From positions 310,001 through 374,000 of the forward strand of contig NC_018068.1 in assembly GCF_000255115.2 (NCBI RefSeq): a stretch of 64,000 nt of DNA, read 5' to 3'. The notes below the pieces were generated by a model. That model made no database searches. It saw nothing but the letters and a program-made list of their open reading frames with translations, and was not told the origin of the DNA. This DNA is from Desulfosporosinus acidiphilus SJ4 (GTDB lineage: Bacteria > Bacillota > Desulfitobacteriia > Desulfitobacteriales > Desulfitobacteriaceae). Of this stretch, positions 17,779 through 26,897 are shown piece after piece. The position numbers and the translations under genes are program-made. Each line of letters opens with the position of its first letter. Position 1 is the first letter of the stretch.

Positions 17779-19251
17779 ATGGGCATTTTACTCCTGACCG
17801 TCCCTGTCATTGCAGCCCTGTTGCTATTAATCATCAAGCAGAGCCGATTCCGGCATGCCATAAGCGTTGGAGCATCAAGTTTGCTGCTGATTTCGGCCTC
17901 AAGCTTGAATCGCGAAGTGCTGCTTCATGGCAGTGTCCAATACGCTTCCTTCGGCAGCTTCTTCTATGTTGATGCTTTAAGCATGATTGTTCTGGACATT
18001 GTCCTGATCATTAGTTTTATGGCGGCCATTGTTTCCATTGGCTATTTAGAGGAGGAAATTAAGCAAGGTAAGCTTAAAAAAGAAAGACTGGGCCTCTATT
18101 ACAGTCTGATGTATACGTTTATTTTTACCATGGTGCTTGCTTTAACCGTGAAAAATATGGGTTTGATGTGGATTGCCATTGAGGCTACAACCTTGTCTTC
18201 AGCATTTCTGGTAGGGTTTTATAATGATAAACACGCTTTGGAAGCTGCCTGGAAGTATGTGATTCTCTGCTCGGTAGGAATTGCCATTGCCTTGCTTGGC
18301 ATCATTTTGCTTCATCTCTCCTCAGCCGGTGTTTTAAACAGCAGCTCATTTTTAGATTGGACCGCTTTATATGCTAAGGCACCTTTCCTGCAAAGTTCTG
18401 TTTTGCGACTGGCCTTTATTTTTATTCTGGTTGGTTTTGGAACGAAGGCGGGTCTTGCTCCGATGCATAACTGGCTTCCTGATGCTCACAGCCAAGCCCC
18501 TTCCCCAATCAGTGCCATGCTCTCCGGGGTCCTGCTGAACACAGCCTTGTATGGAATTATTCGTGCGGCAGTTATTGTAAATCATAATCAGGGAGGCAGC
18601 AGCTTTACCGGAAGACTTCTCATGGGCATTGGAATTTTATCTATTGCCACTGCCGCCGTCTTCATTCTAACCCAAAAAGACTATAAAAGGCTCTTGGCCT
18701 ACTCGAGTATTGAACACATGGGAATTATTGTTGTTGCCATGGGTCTATACTCTCCTCTGTCCGTCTTCGGAGGGCTCATGCATATGATCAACCACTCTCT
18801 GACCAAATCGATGTTGTTTTTCTCCTCGGGTAATATTATGCAAAAATATGAAACGAAACAGATTTCCAAGCTGAAGGGAGTCTTGAAAATAATGCCTGTA
18901 ACGGGAACGGTCTTCCTGCTTGGTTTGTTTGCCATTGCCGGTACTCCGCCCTTCAGCGTCTTCGCCAGCGAGTTTAGTATTGTTGTTGCCCTATTTACTG
19001 GGCCCTATAAATGGGTTGGGGTAATCTTTGTTTTACTTTTGGCAGCCGTATTTGCCGGAATTGCCGTGACTTTACTGAAGATCTTTTACGGTGCACCAAG
19101 CGATCAGGACTTGAAGGCCGGTGAATTAAACCTTCCGGGGACCGTATGCCTGGTGATACTTTTAGTTGGGATTGCTATAAGCGGTCTTTATATGCCTGGA
19201 GATATAAAAGAACTTATTACGAGGGCGCAAGGTATCATTCTTGGAACATAA
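17779..19251 (+). CDS. HyfF-like (NuoL/NuoN-related) membrane antiporter subunit
   Basis: 490 residues, about 14 helices. 'WIAIEATTLSSAFLVGFY', 'GFGTKAGLAPMHNWLPDAHSQAP' and 'HMINHSLTKSMLFFSSGN' are the NuoN/HyfF versions of the ion-translocating helices with their Lys, Glu and His. Together with the HyfB-like protein the complex has two antiporter-type modules, as in Hyf of E. coli rather than the one of Hyc. Confidence 0.9.
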   Translation: MGILLLTVPVIAALLLLIIKQSRFRHAISVGASSLLLISASSLNREVLLHGSVQYASFGSFFYVDALSMIVLDIVLIISFMAAIVSIGYLEEEIKQGKLKKERLGLYYSLMYTFIFTMVLALTVKNMGLMWIAIEATTLSSAFLVGFYNDKHALEAAWKYVILCSVGIAIALLGIILLHLSSAGVLNSSSFLDWTALYAKAPFLQSSVLRLAFIFILVGFGTKAGLAPMHNWLPDAHSQAPSPISAMLSGVLLNTALYGIIRAAVIVNHNQGGSSFTGRLLMGIGILSIATAAVFILTQKDYKRLLAYSSIEHMGIIVVAMGLYSPLSVFGGLMHMINHSLTKSMLFFSSGNIMQKYETKQISKLKGVLKIMPVTGTVFLLGLFAIAGTPPFSVFASEFSIVVALFTGPYKWVGVIFVLLLAAVFAGIAVTLLKIFYGAPSDQDLKAGELNLPGTVCLVILLVGIAISGLYMPGDIKELITRAQGIILGT

Positions 19252-19261
19252 GCTTATGACA

Positions 19262-19323
19262 GTGAACTCGTTCAGCTAAAGCTCAACATCGGGGCTTCAG
19301 ATGGGGACTGTACCCATCTGAAG
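19262..19323. repeat. Family A repeat fragment with perfect 11-bp hairpin inside the Ehr operon
   Basis: 19,262-19,298 is the reverse complement of the 3' end of family A (GAACTCGTTCAGCTAAAGC). It runs into a perfect hairpin, CTTCAGATGGG-GACTGTA-CCCATCTGAAG (19,295-19,323). There is no T-run, so it may act as an RNA-processing or stabilising element between membrane and peripheral subunit genes. Confidence 0.6.
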
Positions 19324-19428
19324 TTTAACGAAGGACCATCCCTTACTTATAAAAGCGGGGGTTTTAAAAACTGGATAAACTCTCAAAAGAATAGCCGGTG
19401 GAATACAGAAATAGGAGGGGCACGAAGG

Positions 19429-21135
19429 GTGACGATGTTAAACTTAATAGAGAATCTTGAGGGGGAATTTTCTCTCAAGGTATTTTCAGGCCAAGAATTT
19501 TCAGAGACAGCCTTTCCGCCGAGAACGAAAAGTTCAACTAATAATTTCCGGGCCGCTTCGGAGCCCTATGAAGAAAATTTGAAAGATGCCGGTTCCAGCA
19601 ATCGTGACGATAAGTCTGCACCGAAACCAGATAATACGTATTATCTGGAAGTGCCTCTTGAAAGGATCAAAGAGATTTGCAGCTATATTCAAGAAATCGG
19701 CTATCCACTCGTCTTAATGTTTGCTAATGACGAGCAAAATTTCCAAGCGGGTTATGCTGTTAATTATGTCTTTGCGGCTCGAGAAGAAGGAATGCTCCTG
19801 GTTATTAAAACGAAAGTAGACCCCGAAACCATGGAGATTCCCTCTATCAGCAATCAGGTTCACGCTGCTTCAGGTTATGAACGGGAAATTCAGGACTTGT
19901 TCGGAATTGTGCCGGTTGGGCATCCCGACGGTAAACGATTGGTATTTCATAGCAATTGGCCCCAAGGAGCTTATCCTCTGCGCAAGGATTTTGCTGTCGG
20001 GCAAAAACCCGCATTTGCTCAGGAAAAAATCCGTTTTCAAGAAGTAGAAGGTGAAGGGGTTTTTGAGATTCCTGTTGGCCCGGTTCACGCCGGGATTATC
20101 GAACCGGGGCACTTCCGGTTCAGTGTTGCGGGTGAACCGGTCATCAACCTTGAAGCACAATTGTATTTCGTTCATAAGGGAATTGAAAAATTGGCGGAAA
20201 GTCAAAGCATTGAAAAGTGCCTGTATATTGCCGAACGGGTCTCCGGGGATGAGACCTTTGCTAATTCCTTAGCCTATTGTCAAGCGATTGAAAAAATTGC
20301 AGAGATGAAAATTCCTGTCAGAGCAGCATATACCAGAGTTCTTTTTGCCGAACTGGAGAGACTCACCAGTCACTTAGGCGACCTTGGAGGAATTTGTCTC
20401 GACACAGGGTATGGTTTTGCCAACTTTCAGTTTCAAATGATGAGAGGCTGGGCTTATTTAATTGCCGATGAACTCTGTGGTATGCGTTTTTTACGAAGTG
20501 TCAATAAATTAGGCGGAGTCCGCAAGGACTTTGTCTCCGGTAAGGAAGCTAAGCAGATTGAACTGCTGTTGAAAATTCGTACCGAACTTGAAGACACCGT
20601 GAACATTATTAAATCGAACAGCATGTTTATCGATAGGGTAGAAAATACAGGTATCCTGGAGACAAAAATAGCGGTGGATTTGAATGCTGTAGGCCCGGGA
20701 GGGAGGGCGTCAGGAATTCGCTACGATGTTCGCAAAGCATTTCCTTATGCGGCTTATGCGAACCTGGAATTTAATGTTCCTGAGCACAACAATGGTGACA
20801 TCAACTGCAGGATGAATACTAAAATTGAAGAGTGCTTTGAATCGATAAGCTTAATGATTCAGGTTCTTGAAGGGATGCCGGAGGGGAAGGTTTGCGAACC
20901 GATCGCGGAAGTTAAACCCTATCGCTTTGCCTTCGGCTTAACTGAAGCACCGCGGGGAGAAAATATTCACTGGTTAATGACAGGAGAGAATAATACTATT
21001 TACCGCTATAAAATCAGAACTCCTTCCTTCTGCAACTGGCCTGCTCTCTGCCATGCTGTTAAGGGAAATATCGTCCCGGATTTTCCCCTGATTAATAAGA
21101 GTTTTAACCTTTCCTATGCCGGAAACGATTTGTAG
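19429..21135 (+). CDS. HyfG/HycE-like large subunit (NuoC-NuoD fusion) without NiFe ligands
   Basis: 568 residues. The N-terminal ~200 form a NuoC-like 30-kDa domain ('EIQDLFGIVPVGHPDGKRL', 'YPLRKDF'); the rest is NuoD/large-subunit-like. True group 4 hydrogenases have RxCGxCxxxH and DPCxxC to hold Ni-Fe. Here these places read 'ERVSGDETFANS' (~residue 270) and 'FNLSYAGNDL' at the very end: all four cysteines and the His are replaced. So it cannot bind a NiFe centre and should not evolve H2. This is the state described for energy-converting-hydrogenase-related (Ehr) complexes. ATAGGAGGGG lies eight bases before the GTG start. Confidence 0.9.
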   Translation: MTMLNLIENLEGEFSLKVFSGQEFSETAFPPRTKSSTNNFRAASEPYEENLKDAGSSNRDDKSAPKPDNTYYLEVPLERIKEICSYIQEIGYPLVLMFANDEQNFQAGYAVNYVFAAREEGMLLVIKTKVDPETMEIPSISNQVHAASGYEREIQDLFGIVPVGHPDGKRLVFHSNWPQGAYPLRKDFAVGQKPAFAQEKIRFQEVEGEGVFEIPVGPVHAGIIEPGHFRFSVAGEPVINLEAQLYFVHKGIEKLAESQSIEKCLYIAERVSGDETFANSLAYCQAIEKIAEMKIPVRAAYTRVLFAELERLTSHLGDLGGICLDTGYGFANFQFQMMRGWAYLIADELCGMRFLRSVNKLGGVRKDFVSGKEAKQIELLLKIRTELEDTVNIIKSNSMFIDRVENTGILETKIAVDLNAVGPGGRASGIRYDVRKAFPYAAYANLEFNVPEHNNGDINCRMNTKIEECFESISLMIQVLEGMPEGKVCEPIAEVKPYRFAFGLTEAPRGENIHWLMTGENNTIYRYKIRTPSFCNWPALCHAVKGNIVPDFPLINKSFNLSYAGNDL

Positions 21136-21169
21136 AGCGGTCTGCCTTTTGGATTCGTAAATTGGCATG

Positions 21170-21292
21170 GAAGCCGGAACCGTAGGGCAAACGGGGATAG
21201 CTTGGTAATTATACGGGCGTTAGCCGGTATGTCCCAAGAAGCCCCCGCCTCTGAGCGCGAGCGAAGGTGGTGGGAGTATGTCACGACTAAGC
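21170..21292. repeat. REP-like hairpin element inside the Ehr operon
   Basis: The gap between the last two Ehr genes holds CCCCGCCTCTGAGCGCGAGCG and AAGGTGGTGGGAGTATGTCA-like sequence that folds on itself. The GGTGGGAGTA part recurs at 63,579-63,590 (CGGTGGGAGTACTTCA) beside family A copy 2. Confidence 0.45.
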
Positions 21293-21305
21293 AAGGAAGA
21301 TGGAT

Positions 21306-22106
21306 ATGTTTAATACTTTGAAAAAGATTATCAAATATCCAAGGTTGACGCAGGATTATCCAAATATAAAAGATAGTACCTCCGCTTCGTTTCTGGGTCA
21401 AACGGTGATAGACCCGGGTAAATGCACGTTCTGCGGGGAATGTGCCTTGCATTGCCCTTCTCAAGCTATTATTTTTGATAAAAGCGCCCGCGCCATTGGT
21501 ATTGATTACGCGAAGTGTATCTTTTGCGTTCTGTGCGAGGAGATATGCCCGGTGAGTGCTGTGCAAACGACCAACAATTTTGAGCTTGCCGAAAGCGATA
21601 AGGTAAAGTTAAATCCTCATGACAAGAAAACTACTATAATTAATGAAGATAATTTGCCAGATACCTCTTACGAAACTATTTGCAGGGATTTACAAGCTAA
21701 TATTAAGAAGATTTTTGGCCGAAGTCTCCAAATCAGGGAGGTCGATGCCGGGTCCTGTAATGGTTGTGACTACGAAATTAATGCCTTGAACAACCCTTTT
21801 AACGACCTGGAAAGACTCGGGATTAGTTTTGTTGCCTCTCCGCGGCATGCCGACATGTTGTTGGTAACAGGAACCGGGACTCGAAATATGCAGCAGGCTC
21901 TCATAAAAACCTATCAAGCGACGCCGGATCCCAAGCTTGTTGTCGCCGTTGGTGCCTGCGCCTGCAGCGGAGGAATATTCAGAGATACCTATGCCACAAA
22001 CAATGGCATTGATTCGTTGGTTCCCGTGGACGTCTATATTCCCGGATGTCCGCCAAGACCTCAGGCAATAATTTATGGAATCCTGAAGGCTATTGACAGA
22101 GTTTAG
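21306..22106 (+). CDS. Fused 2x[4Fe-4S] ferredoxin and NuoB/HyfI-like small subunit
   Basis: 266 residues. Residues ~35-95 hold two CxxCxxCxxxCP motifs ('CTFCGECALHCP', 'CIFCVLCEEICP'), the HyfH/HycF part. From ~residue 145 it is the NuoB/HyfI small subunit with the proximal-cluster ligands kept: 'GSCNGCDYEI', 'GACACSGG' and 'PGCPPRP'. In E. coli these are separate genes. The start at 21,306 (MFNTL) has AAGGAAG at good spacing; ATG at 21,300 is too close. Last gene of the operon. It should bring electrons from a soluble donor to the Ni-less large subunit. Confidence 0.9.
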   Translation: MFNTLKKIIKYPRLTQDYPNIKDSTSASFLGQTVIDPGKCTFCGECALHCPSQAIIFDKSARAIGIDYAKCIFCVLCEEICPVSAVQTTNNFELAESDKVKLNPHDKKTTIINEDNLPDTSYETICRDLQANIKKIFGRSLQIREVDAGSCNGCDYEINALNNPFNDLERLGISFVASPRHADMLLVTGTGTRNMQQALIKTYQATPDPKLVVAVGACACSGGIFRDTYATNNGIDSLVPVDVYIPGCPPRPQAIIYGILKAIDRV

Positions 22107-22201
22107 TGAACCAGTCCGGCTATAGCTGTACATCGGGACTTCAACGATAGTCTCCAGTGGAGAGTATCGTCAAAGCCTCCTGTAGCCAAAAAAGAATGCT
22201 T

Positions 22202-22240
22202 AAATTCCCGCACTATTGAACAGGGTGCGGGAATTTTTAT
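22202..22240 (+). terminator. Intrinsic terminator of the Ehr operon
   Basis: AAATTCCCGCAC...GTGCGGGAATTT with an 11-base loop, followed by TTAT. Upstream (22,118-22,180) is another degenerate family-A-like piece with CATCGGGACTTC and a hairpin. Confidence 0.8.
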
Positions 22241-22299
22241 GGCCTTTTAATTAGTTAACTGAAGTTTCGTGCTTTGGGTCAGCAACTTTTTGACATTTC

Positions 22300-23148
22300 T
22301 CAGAACATAGAAGGAGCATTTTGTTGAGTAGTTTTTCTTGGGATTTGATAAACGATAAAACCTATTGCCAGGCTGAAGAAGGAAAAGATTAAAGCCAATT
22401 CTGAAAGAGTGACAATATAAGCGGTATAATGAGTTATTTTCGTGATATAACCATACGTATTAATATTTAGTAAACTTCCAATGGTTGAGAGACTGAAGAG
22501 GACAAAGAAGAGGGCAATCAGTCCCTGAGCTGCTCCCTCAATGTCTGCCCAGCTTAAGGCTATATGGGACGAAACACAGATAGCGATTACGAGAAAAATC
22601 CAGAAGTTTAAGCTTAATAAATTGCTTAAGGTAAAGATGGTTCTGAATAAAAGAGCACTGCTGTTGAAAAACTCCCTAATCGAGGTTAAGTCGGCTGGCT
22701 TTGAGAGCACTTGTGTTTTTAAATATAATTCGTAGACACTAAATGATTTCGGCAAGAAAAAGTGCAGGCAGAGAAACAGAACGCCAATACCTGTGATTAG
22801 AGGTGCCATGCCAATGAAGAGATTTCCTACGGACTGATAAATACTCTTTCTATTGTAAGAGTGAGAGACATAGCCCAGGGTACCATTTGAACGATTAAGT
22901 GTCAGTAATTTTATATCGGTTATTTTATGACCAAAAATCAGACACATAAAGGCATGCCCCAGCTCGTGAACCGGAGTTCCAAGCCAAGCCGTCGCTAAAA
23001 TTCCCTTATAACCAAAGGCTTTAAAGAAATACATGTTAGACTTGCGTTCTATGAAGCCTAGTATTAATCCAATAACAAATAACGGTCCTACAAGGCTGAT
23101 TAATTCAAAGAGGCTGGTCTTAAGAGCACCCAATAATAGTTGTTCCAT
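22300..23148 (-). CDS. M50-like membrane zinc metallopeptidase homologue
   Basis: 282 residues with about six membrane helices. 'GTPVHELGHAFMCLIFGH' near residue 60 contains HExxH, the zinc site of site-2-type intramembrane proteases. The second family motif (NPDG/LDG type) is not clear; 'WADIEGAAQG' near residue 205 may stand in for it with Asp and Glu. Function may be regulated proteolysis, but it could also be a non-proteolytic relative. Single gene on the minus strand. Confidence 0.65.
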   Translation of the reverse strand: MEQLLLGALKTSLFELISLVGPLFVIGLILGFIERKSNMYFFKAFGYKGILATAWLGTPVHELGHAFMCLIFGHKITDIKLLTLNRSNGTLGYVSHSYNRKSIYQSVGNLFIGMAPLITGIGVLFLCLHFFLPKSFSVYELYLKTQVLSKPADLTSIREFFNSSALLFRTIFTLSNLLSLNFWIFLVIAICVSSHIALSWADIEGAAQGLIALFFVLFSLSTIGSLLNINTYGYITKITHYTAYIVTLSELALIFSFFSLAIGFIVYQIPRKTTQQNAPSMF

Positions 23149-23221
23149 TTTTAATTCTCTCAGTTTCGTTTTATTTGGATGTATTTTACCTTTGTTTAGG
23201 ATGTTTCAGTCCATAATTCCC

Positions 23222-24148
23222 TTAGGCAGCGCTGTTGGCTTTTTCGGTATAGTTTCTTTTTGCTTCCGGCCGTGTCGTTAGATATACACCAGAAATGACG
23301 ATGGCGGCCCCGATAAGTTTAATGAGTGTGATTGATTCTCCAAGGATAGTCACGGACTGAATAATCGTAAAGATCGGGACCAAATTAATAAAAACAGCGG
23401 TTCGGGGAGCCCCAATCCGTTGAATAGCAACCATCTGAATAAGATAACCCAAGACAGAGGCAAATACGCTCATATAAAGAATTGAGAGCCATCCCTTAAC
23501 CGACGCTGAAAATAAATAGCTCGATGGGTTCTCCCATAAAAGGAAAGGGACGGAGATGATAACGCAGATCAAGAAGGTATAAGCAGTTACCATCAGAGGG
23601 GAGAGGTGATATTGCTTCATATAACGGCGGCTAAGCAGGGAATAAACAGCGAAACAGCAAACGGCAGCCAGCATAATGAGGTCCCCTTTATTAAAACGAA
23701 ATTGGGAAATAAGCTGAAGATCACCATTGGTAATAACAAGGAAAACGCCGCTAAACGATAAAATAAAGCCAAATGTCCTCGTAGGAGTCAATTTTTCGCC
23801 AAAGAACAATACTGCCAGAAGTGCAGTAACCATAGGATTCATAGCCCCGATAAGCGAGGAATTAATGGCCGTGGTATATTTTAAGGAAGTAAAGAATAAT
23901 GAGTGATAGCAAAATGTTCCGATAAAGCCGAGAACAATAAGGGGGACCCATTGTTTACCGCGGGGGATAAGGTTACCCGGTTCTCGGAAATACAGTATTC
24001 CGAAAATAAATGGCAGAGCGAAGAGGAAGCGAAAGAAAGTAAGGGCAAAAGGAGGAAATGCTCCTACTGCAATTTTACCGGTAATAAAAGCGCCGGACCA
24101 AAATATAGACGTCATGACCATTAAAAGGTGAATCTTTTTATCGGACAA
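23222..24148 (-). CDS. EamA/DMT-family transporter
   Basis: 308 residues, ten membrane helices in two EamA repeats: 'SIFWSGAFITGKIAVGAFPP' opening the first, and 'GDLIMLAAVCCFAVYSLLSRR' opening the second. These carriers export or exchange metabolites such as amino acids or nucleosides; the substrate cannot be assigned. Single gene, convergent with nothing close. Confidence 0.9.
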   Translation of the reverse strand: MSDKKIHLLMVMTSIFWSGAFITGKIAVGAFPPFALTFFRFLFALPFIFGILYFREPGNLIPRGKQWVPLIVLGFIGTFCYHSLFFTSLKYTTAINSSLIGAMNPMVTALLAVLFFGEKLTPTRTFGFILSFSGVFLVITNGDLQLISQFRFNKGDLIMLAAVCCFAVYSLLSRRYMKQYHLSPLMVTAYTFLICVIISVPFLLWENPSSYLFSASVKGWLSILYMSVFASVLGYLIQMVAIQRIGAPRTAVFINLVPIFTIIQSVTILGESITLIKLIGAAIVISGVYLTTRPEAKRNYTEKANSAA

Positions 24149-24265
24149 TTCCAGCTCGCTCCTCTCCAGAGATATTCATTCGCTAGACATATCAAACCAA
24201 TTATAGACGAAATCCCAAAATTATCAAAGAAATTTAGATCAGAGAATGTTCATAGTATCCTTAAT

Positions 24266-24328
24266 CTAAGCTTTAAATGCTGCTGCGTTTTTCATTAAAT
24301 AATAGACCATTTCCAGATCAAAATTCAT
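24266..24328 (-). CDS. Possible 20-residue peptide
   Basis: ATG at 24,328 gives MNFDLEMVYYLMKNAAAFKA and stop. It is amphipathic and compact, but no convincing ribosome site precedes it. The 24,149-24,444 gap has nothing else that I can identify. Low confidence. Confidence 0.2.
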   Translation of the reverse strand: MNFDLEMVYYLMKNAAAFKA

Positions 24329-24444
24329 AAATTCTTATTCAATCTGAGGCCGAGAATTAAAAGTTTAGGCTGCCGTTTGCCAACTTGTAAATTAATTTTT
24401 TAAGAGTATAATGCTACTCATTAAATAGAGTAATTTAGTAGGAG

Positions 24445-25110
24445 ATGATTATGACCTTGAACGTAATTGCTATTAATGGAAGTCCGAGGAAAACTTGGAA
24501 TACTGCTACGCTGTTGCAAAGAGCTCTGGAGGGTGCTGAATCTGTCGGAGCTCAAACGGAAATTATACATTTAGCTGACTTGAATTTTAAAGGATGCATT
24601 AGCTGCTTCGCTTGTAAGCGGAAAGGTTCTTTGAATGCCGGACATTGTGCCGTACGGGATGATTTAACCAATGTTTTGGAGAAAGTCTTAGTGGCCGACG
24701 TCCTCCTCATTGGTTCACCTATCTATTTTGGAAATGTTACCGCCGGGGTACGGGGTTTTCTGGAACGGTTGTTATTTTCTAACCTATCCTATAATGAACG
24801 CCATGAATCTGTTTTTCAAGGCAAGCTATCATCGGGTTTCATATATACTATGAATGTTCCGGAGGATTTTTTGAAACACGTTAACTACGAAGAAAATGTG
24901 TTTCAGAATTATAAAAACATGCTGCAGCGGCTGGGAGGGCCCTCCGAATTTGTAATTTCCACGGATACCTACCAATTTGACGATTACTCCAAATATGAGG
25001 CATCCATGTTTGATGTAAACCACAAGGCTAAAGTGAAAGCCGAGCGATTTCCGATCGATTGTCAGAAGGCCTTTGATATGGGAGCTAAATTAGCGAGCAG
25101 CTCAATCTAA
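24445..25110 (+). CDS. Flavodoxin-like NADPH-dependent FMN reductase / iron-sulfur flavoprotein type
   Basis: 221 residues. FMN phosphate loop 'AINGSPRKTWNTATLL' at the N-terminus. 'GCISCFACKRKGSLNAGHC' near residue 50 matches the CxxC-rich loop of iron-sulfur flavoproteins, and 'GSPIYFGNVTAGVRGFLERL' is the NADPH_dep_red signature. It likely shuttles electrons in the cytoplasm. A decayed C-terminal copy of a close paralogue lies at 41,367-41,601. Confidence 0.88.
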   Translation: MIMTLNVIAINGSPRKTWNTATLLQRALEGAESVGAQTEIIHLADLNFKGCISCFACKRKGSLNAGHCAVRDDLTNVLEKVLVADVLLIGSPIYFGNVTAGVRGFLERLLFSNLSYNERHESVFQGKLSSGFIYTMNVPEDFLKHVNYEENVFQNYKNMLQRLGGPSEFVISTDTYQFDDYSKYEASMFDVNHKAKVKAERFPIDCQKAFDMGAKLASSSI

Positions 25111-25315
25111 AAAATCTAGTCTGTAAAACATATAAAACTTGAAAAACAAATGGGGCACCGATATGGTGTACCCATTTGTTTTAATGAAAACTTGCAAATA
25201 AAGGAAGGGAACTAAAGAATATCTGGCGAAAATGAATAAATGACACTCGGCCGTCGTTGGTCATTGACGGCTATGCCAAGGAAGGGTGTTTACACAAGAA
25301 GCAAGGGGAAGCAAA

Positions 25316-25705
25316 ATGACAGATTGCATGTTTTGTACGTTTTCGGAAAAAGACATTTTAGCCCAGAACGAACTAGCCTGTGCTATTTTCGATAAGTTTC
25401 CGGTCAATGAAGGGCATGTTCTGATAGTTCCCAAAAGGCATAGTGCAAGTCTTTTTGAATTGACTGAGGATGAAGTGATAGGCATCTGGGAGCTGGCTGA
25501 GGAAGTGAAAGAAATTTTGGAGGATCGCTTCCATCCCGATGGCTATAATATTGGTGTTAATGTCGGGGCAGCCGCCGGGCAGACCATTTTTCACATGCAT
25601 GTTCATGTGATACCCCGCTATAACGGAGACGTTTCGGACCCTCGCGGCGGGATTCGGAAAATTAAAAAGAGTTTAGTACCCTATGTTATGGAAGGGGAAG
25701 AGTAA
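25316..25705 (+). CDS. HIT-family nucleotide hydrolase/transferase
   Basis: 129 residues. 'CMFCTF' at the start is the CxxC zinc site of HinT-like proteins, and the catalytic triad is 'FHMHVHVIPRY' (HxHxHxx). It hydrolyses or transfers nucleoside phosphoramidates or dinucleotides. ATG at 25,316 is preceded by AAGGGGAA; the upstream in-frame ATG has no site. Confidence 0.93.
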   Translation: MTDCMFCTFSEKDILAQNELACAIFDKFPVNEGHVLIVPKRHSASLFELTEDEVIGIWELAEEVKEILEDRFHPDGYNIGVNVGAAAGQTIFHMHVHVIPRYNGDVSDPRGGIRKIKKSLVPYVMEGEE

Positions 25706-25807
25706 ACCAGCCTTGGTCAGCGACACTTTAATATCCGTCTGAGTTATGGGACAATTGCAGATATACACAATAAGCAAGAAGTAATAAACAAGAAAGGTTA
25801 ATGTGTT

Positions 25808-26725
25808 ATGGAGATAAAAAAGGTATCAATTATTGGTTTGGGAGCCTTAGGGATTTTATTTGCTCATCATTTGAGCGAGAGAATGCCCAAAGGAGATTTG
25901 CGAATTATCGCTGATGAAGAAAGAATCCGAAGATATAAACGTGACGGCGTTTATTGTAATGGTCAACGCTGTGAATTTAATTATCTGAACCCGGAAGATA
26001 AAGAAGACCCAGCAGATCTGCTTATTTTTGCAGTAAAGTACAATGGACTAAATAAGGCTATCCAGGCTGCCAAGAATCAAGTAGGGGAGCAGACAATCAT
26101 TTTATCGGCGCTCAACGGGATTACCAGTGAAAGGATTATTGGGCAGACCTATGGCATGGATAAGATTCTTTACTGTGTAGCCCAGGGCATGGATGCTGTT
26201 AAAGAAGGGAACCGATTAACCTATGAGCATATGGGAATGCTGGTCTTTGGGGAACAAGAACCGGGGGTTATTTCCCAGCGAGTCAAACGAGTTGCTCAAT
26301 TTCTTGAAAGTATGGCCGTACCTTTTGAAGCAGTAACGGATATGAACCGGCGTATGTGGGGCAAATTTATGCTCAATGTGGGCGTGAACCAAACAGTTGC
26401 GGTTTATGAGAACAATTACGGTGGGATTCAAAAAGAAGGCTCAGCGAGAGAAACAATGATTGCCGCTATGAGGGAAGTCATGGTTCTTTCCGAAAAGGAA
26501 GGTATTTATTTGACGGAGACGGATTTAACCTATTGGCTGAATCTCTTAGATACATTAAATCCAAAAGGCAAACCTTCTATGCGTCAGGACATGGAAGCCC
26601 GGCGTTTCAGCGAGGTGGAGTTATTTTCAGGGGCAGTTTTGGAGTTGGGAAAAAAATACGGTGTAGCGACACCAGTTAATCAAGAACTATATCGGCGGAT
26701 AAAAGAGATTGAAGCTCAATATTGA
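25808..26725 (+). CDS. panE: 2-dehydropantoate 2-reductase family (PanE/ApbA)
   Basis: 305 residues. N-terminal Rossmann fold with 'IIGLGALGILFAHHL' for NADPH, the KPR motif 'LIFAVKYNGL', catalytic Lys in 'RRMWGKFMLNVGVNQ' and the C-terminal helical domain ('SMRQDMEARRFSEVELFSGAVL'). Reduces ketopantoate to pantoate in coenzyme A synthesis. Many clostridia carry several paralogues used for other 2-ketoacids, so the gene symbol is probable, not certain. Confidence 0.88.
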   Translation: MEIKKVSIIGLGALGILFAHHLSERMPKGDLRIIADEERIRRYKRDGVYCNGQRCEFNYLNPEDKEDPADLLIFAVKYNGLNKAIQAAKNQVGEQTIILSALNGITSERIIGQTYGMDKILYCVAQGMDAVKEGNRLTYEHMGMLVFGEQEPGVISQRVKRVAQFLESMAVPFEAVTDMNRRMWGKFMLNVGVNQTVAVYENNYGGIQKEGSARETMIAAMREVMVLSEKEGIYLTETDLTYWLNLLDTLNPKGKPSMRQDMEARRFSEVELFSGAVLELGKKYGVATPVNQELYRRIKEIEAQY

Positions 26726-26825
26726 TTAAAAAAATGTGTGAGTATACTGCTCTCAAGGCTGCCCGTAGATTTTCAGAAAGTCACTGGCATAGTGAACGTA
26801 TAAGGCAGAATTTCAGAAAAGACGA

Positions 26826-26868
26826 AAGCGTTCTCATTCCATTTTATTGTGAAAGGAGAACGCTTCTT
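26826..26868. terminator. Terminator between convergent genes
   Basis: AAGCGTTCTC...GAGAACGCTT, 10-bp stem with a 20-base loop, followed by CTTGATT. Confidence 0.65.
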
Positions 26869-26897
26869 GATTGTTGATATCCTAAGGAATTTGGAAT

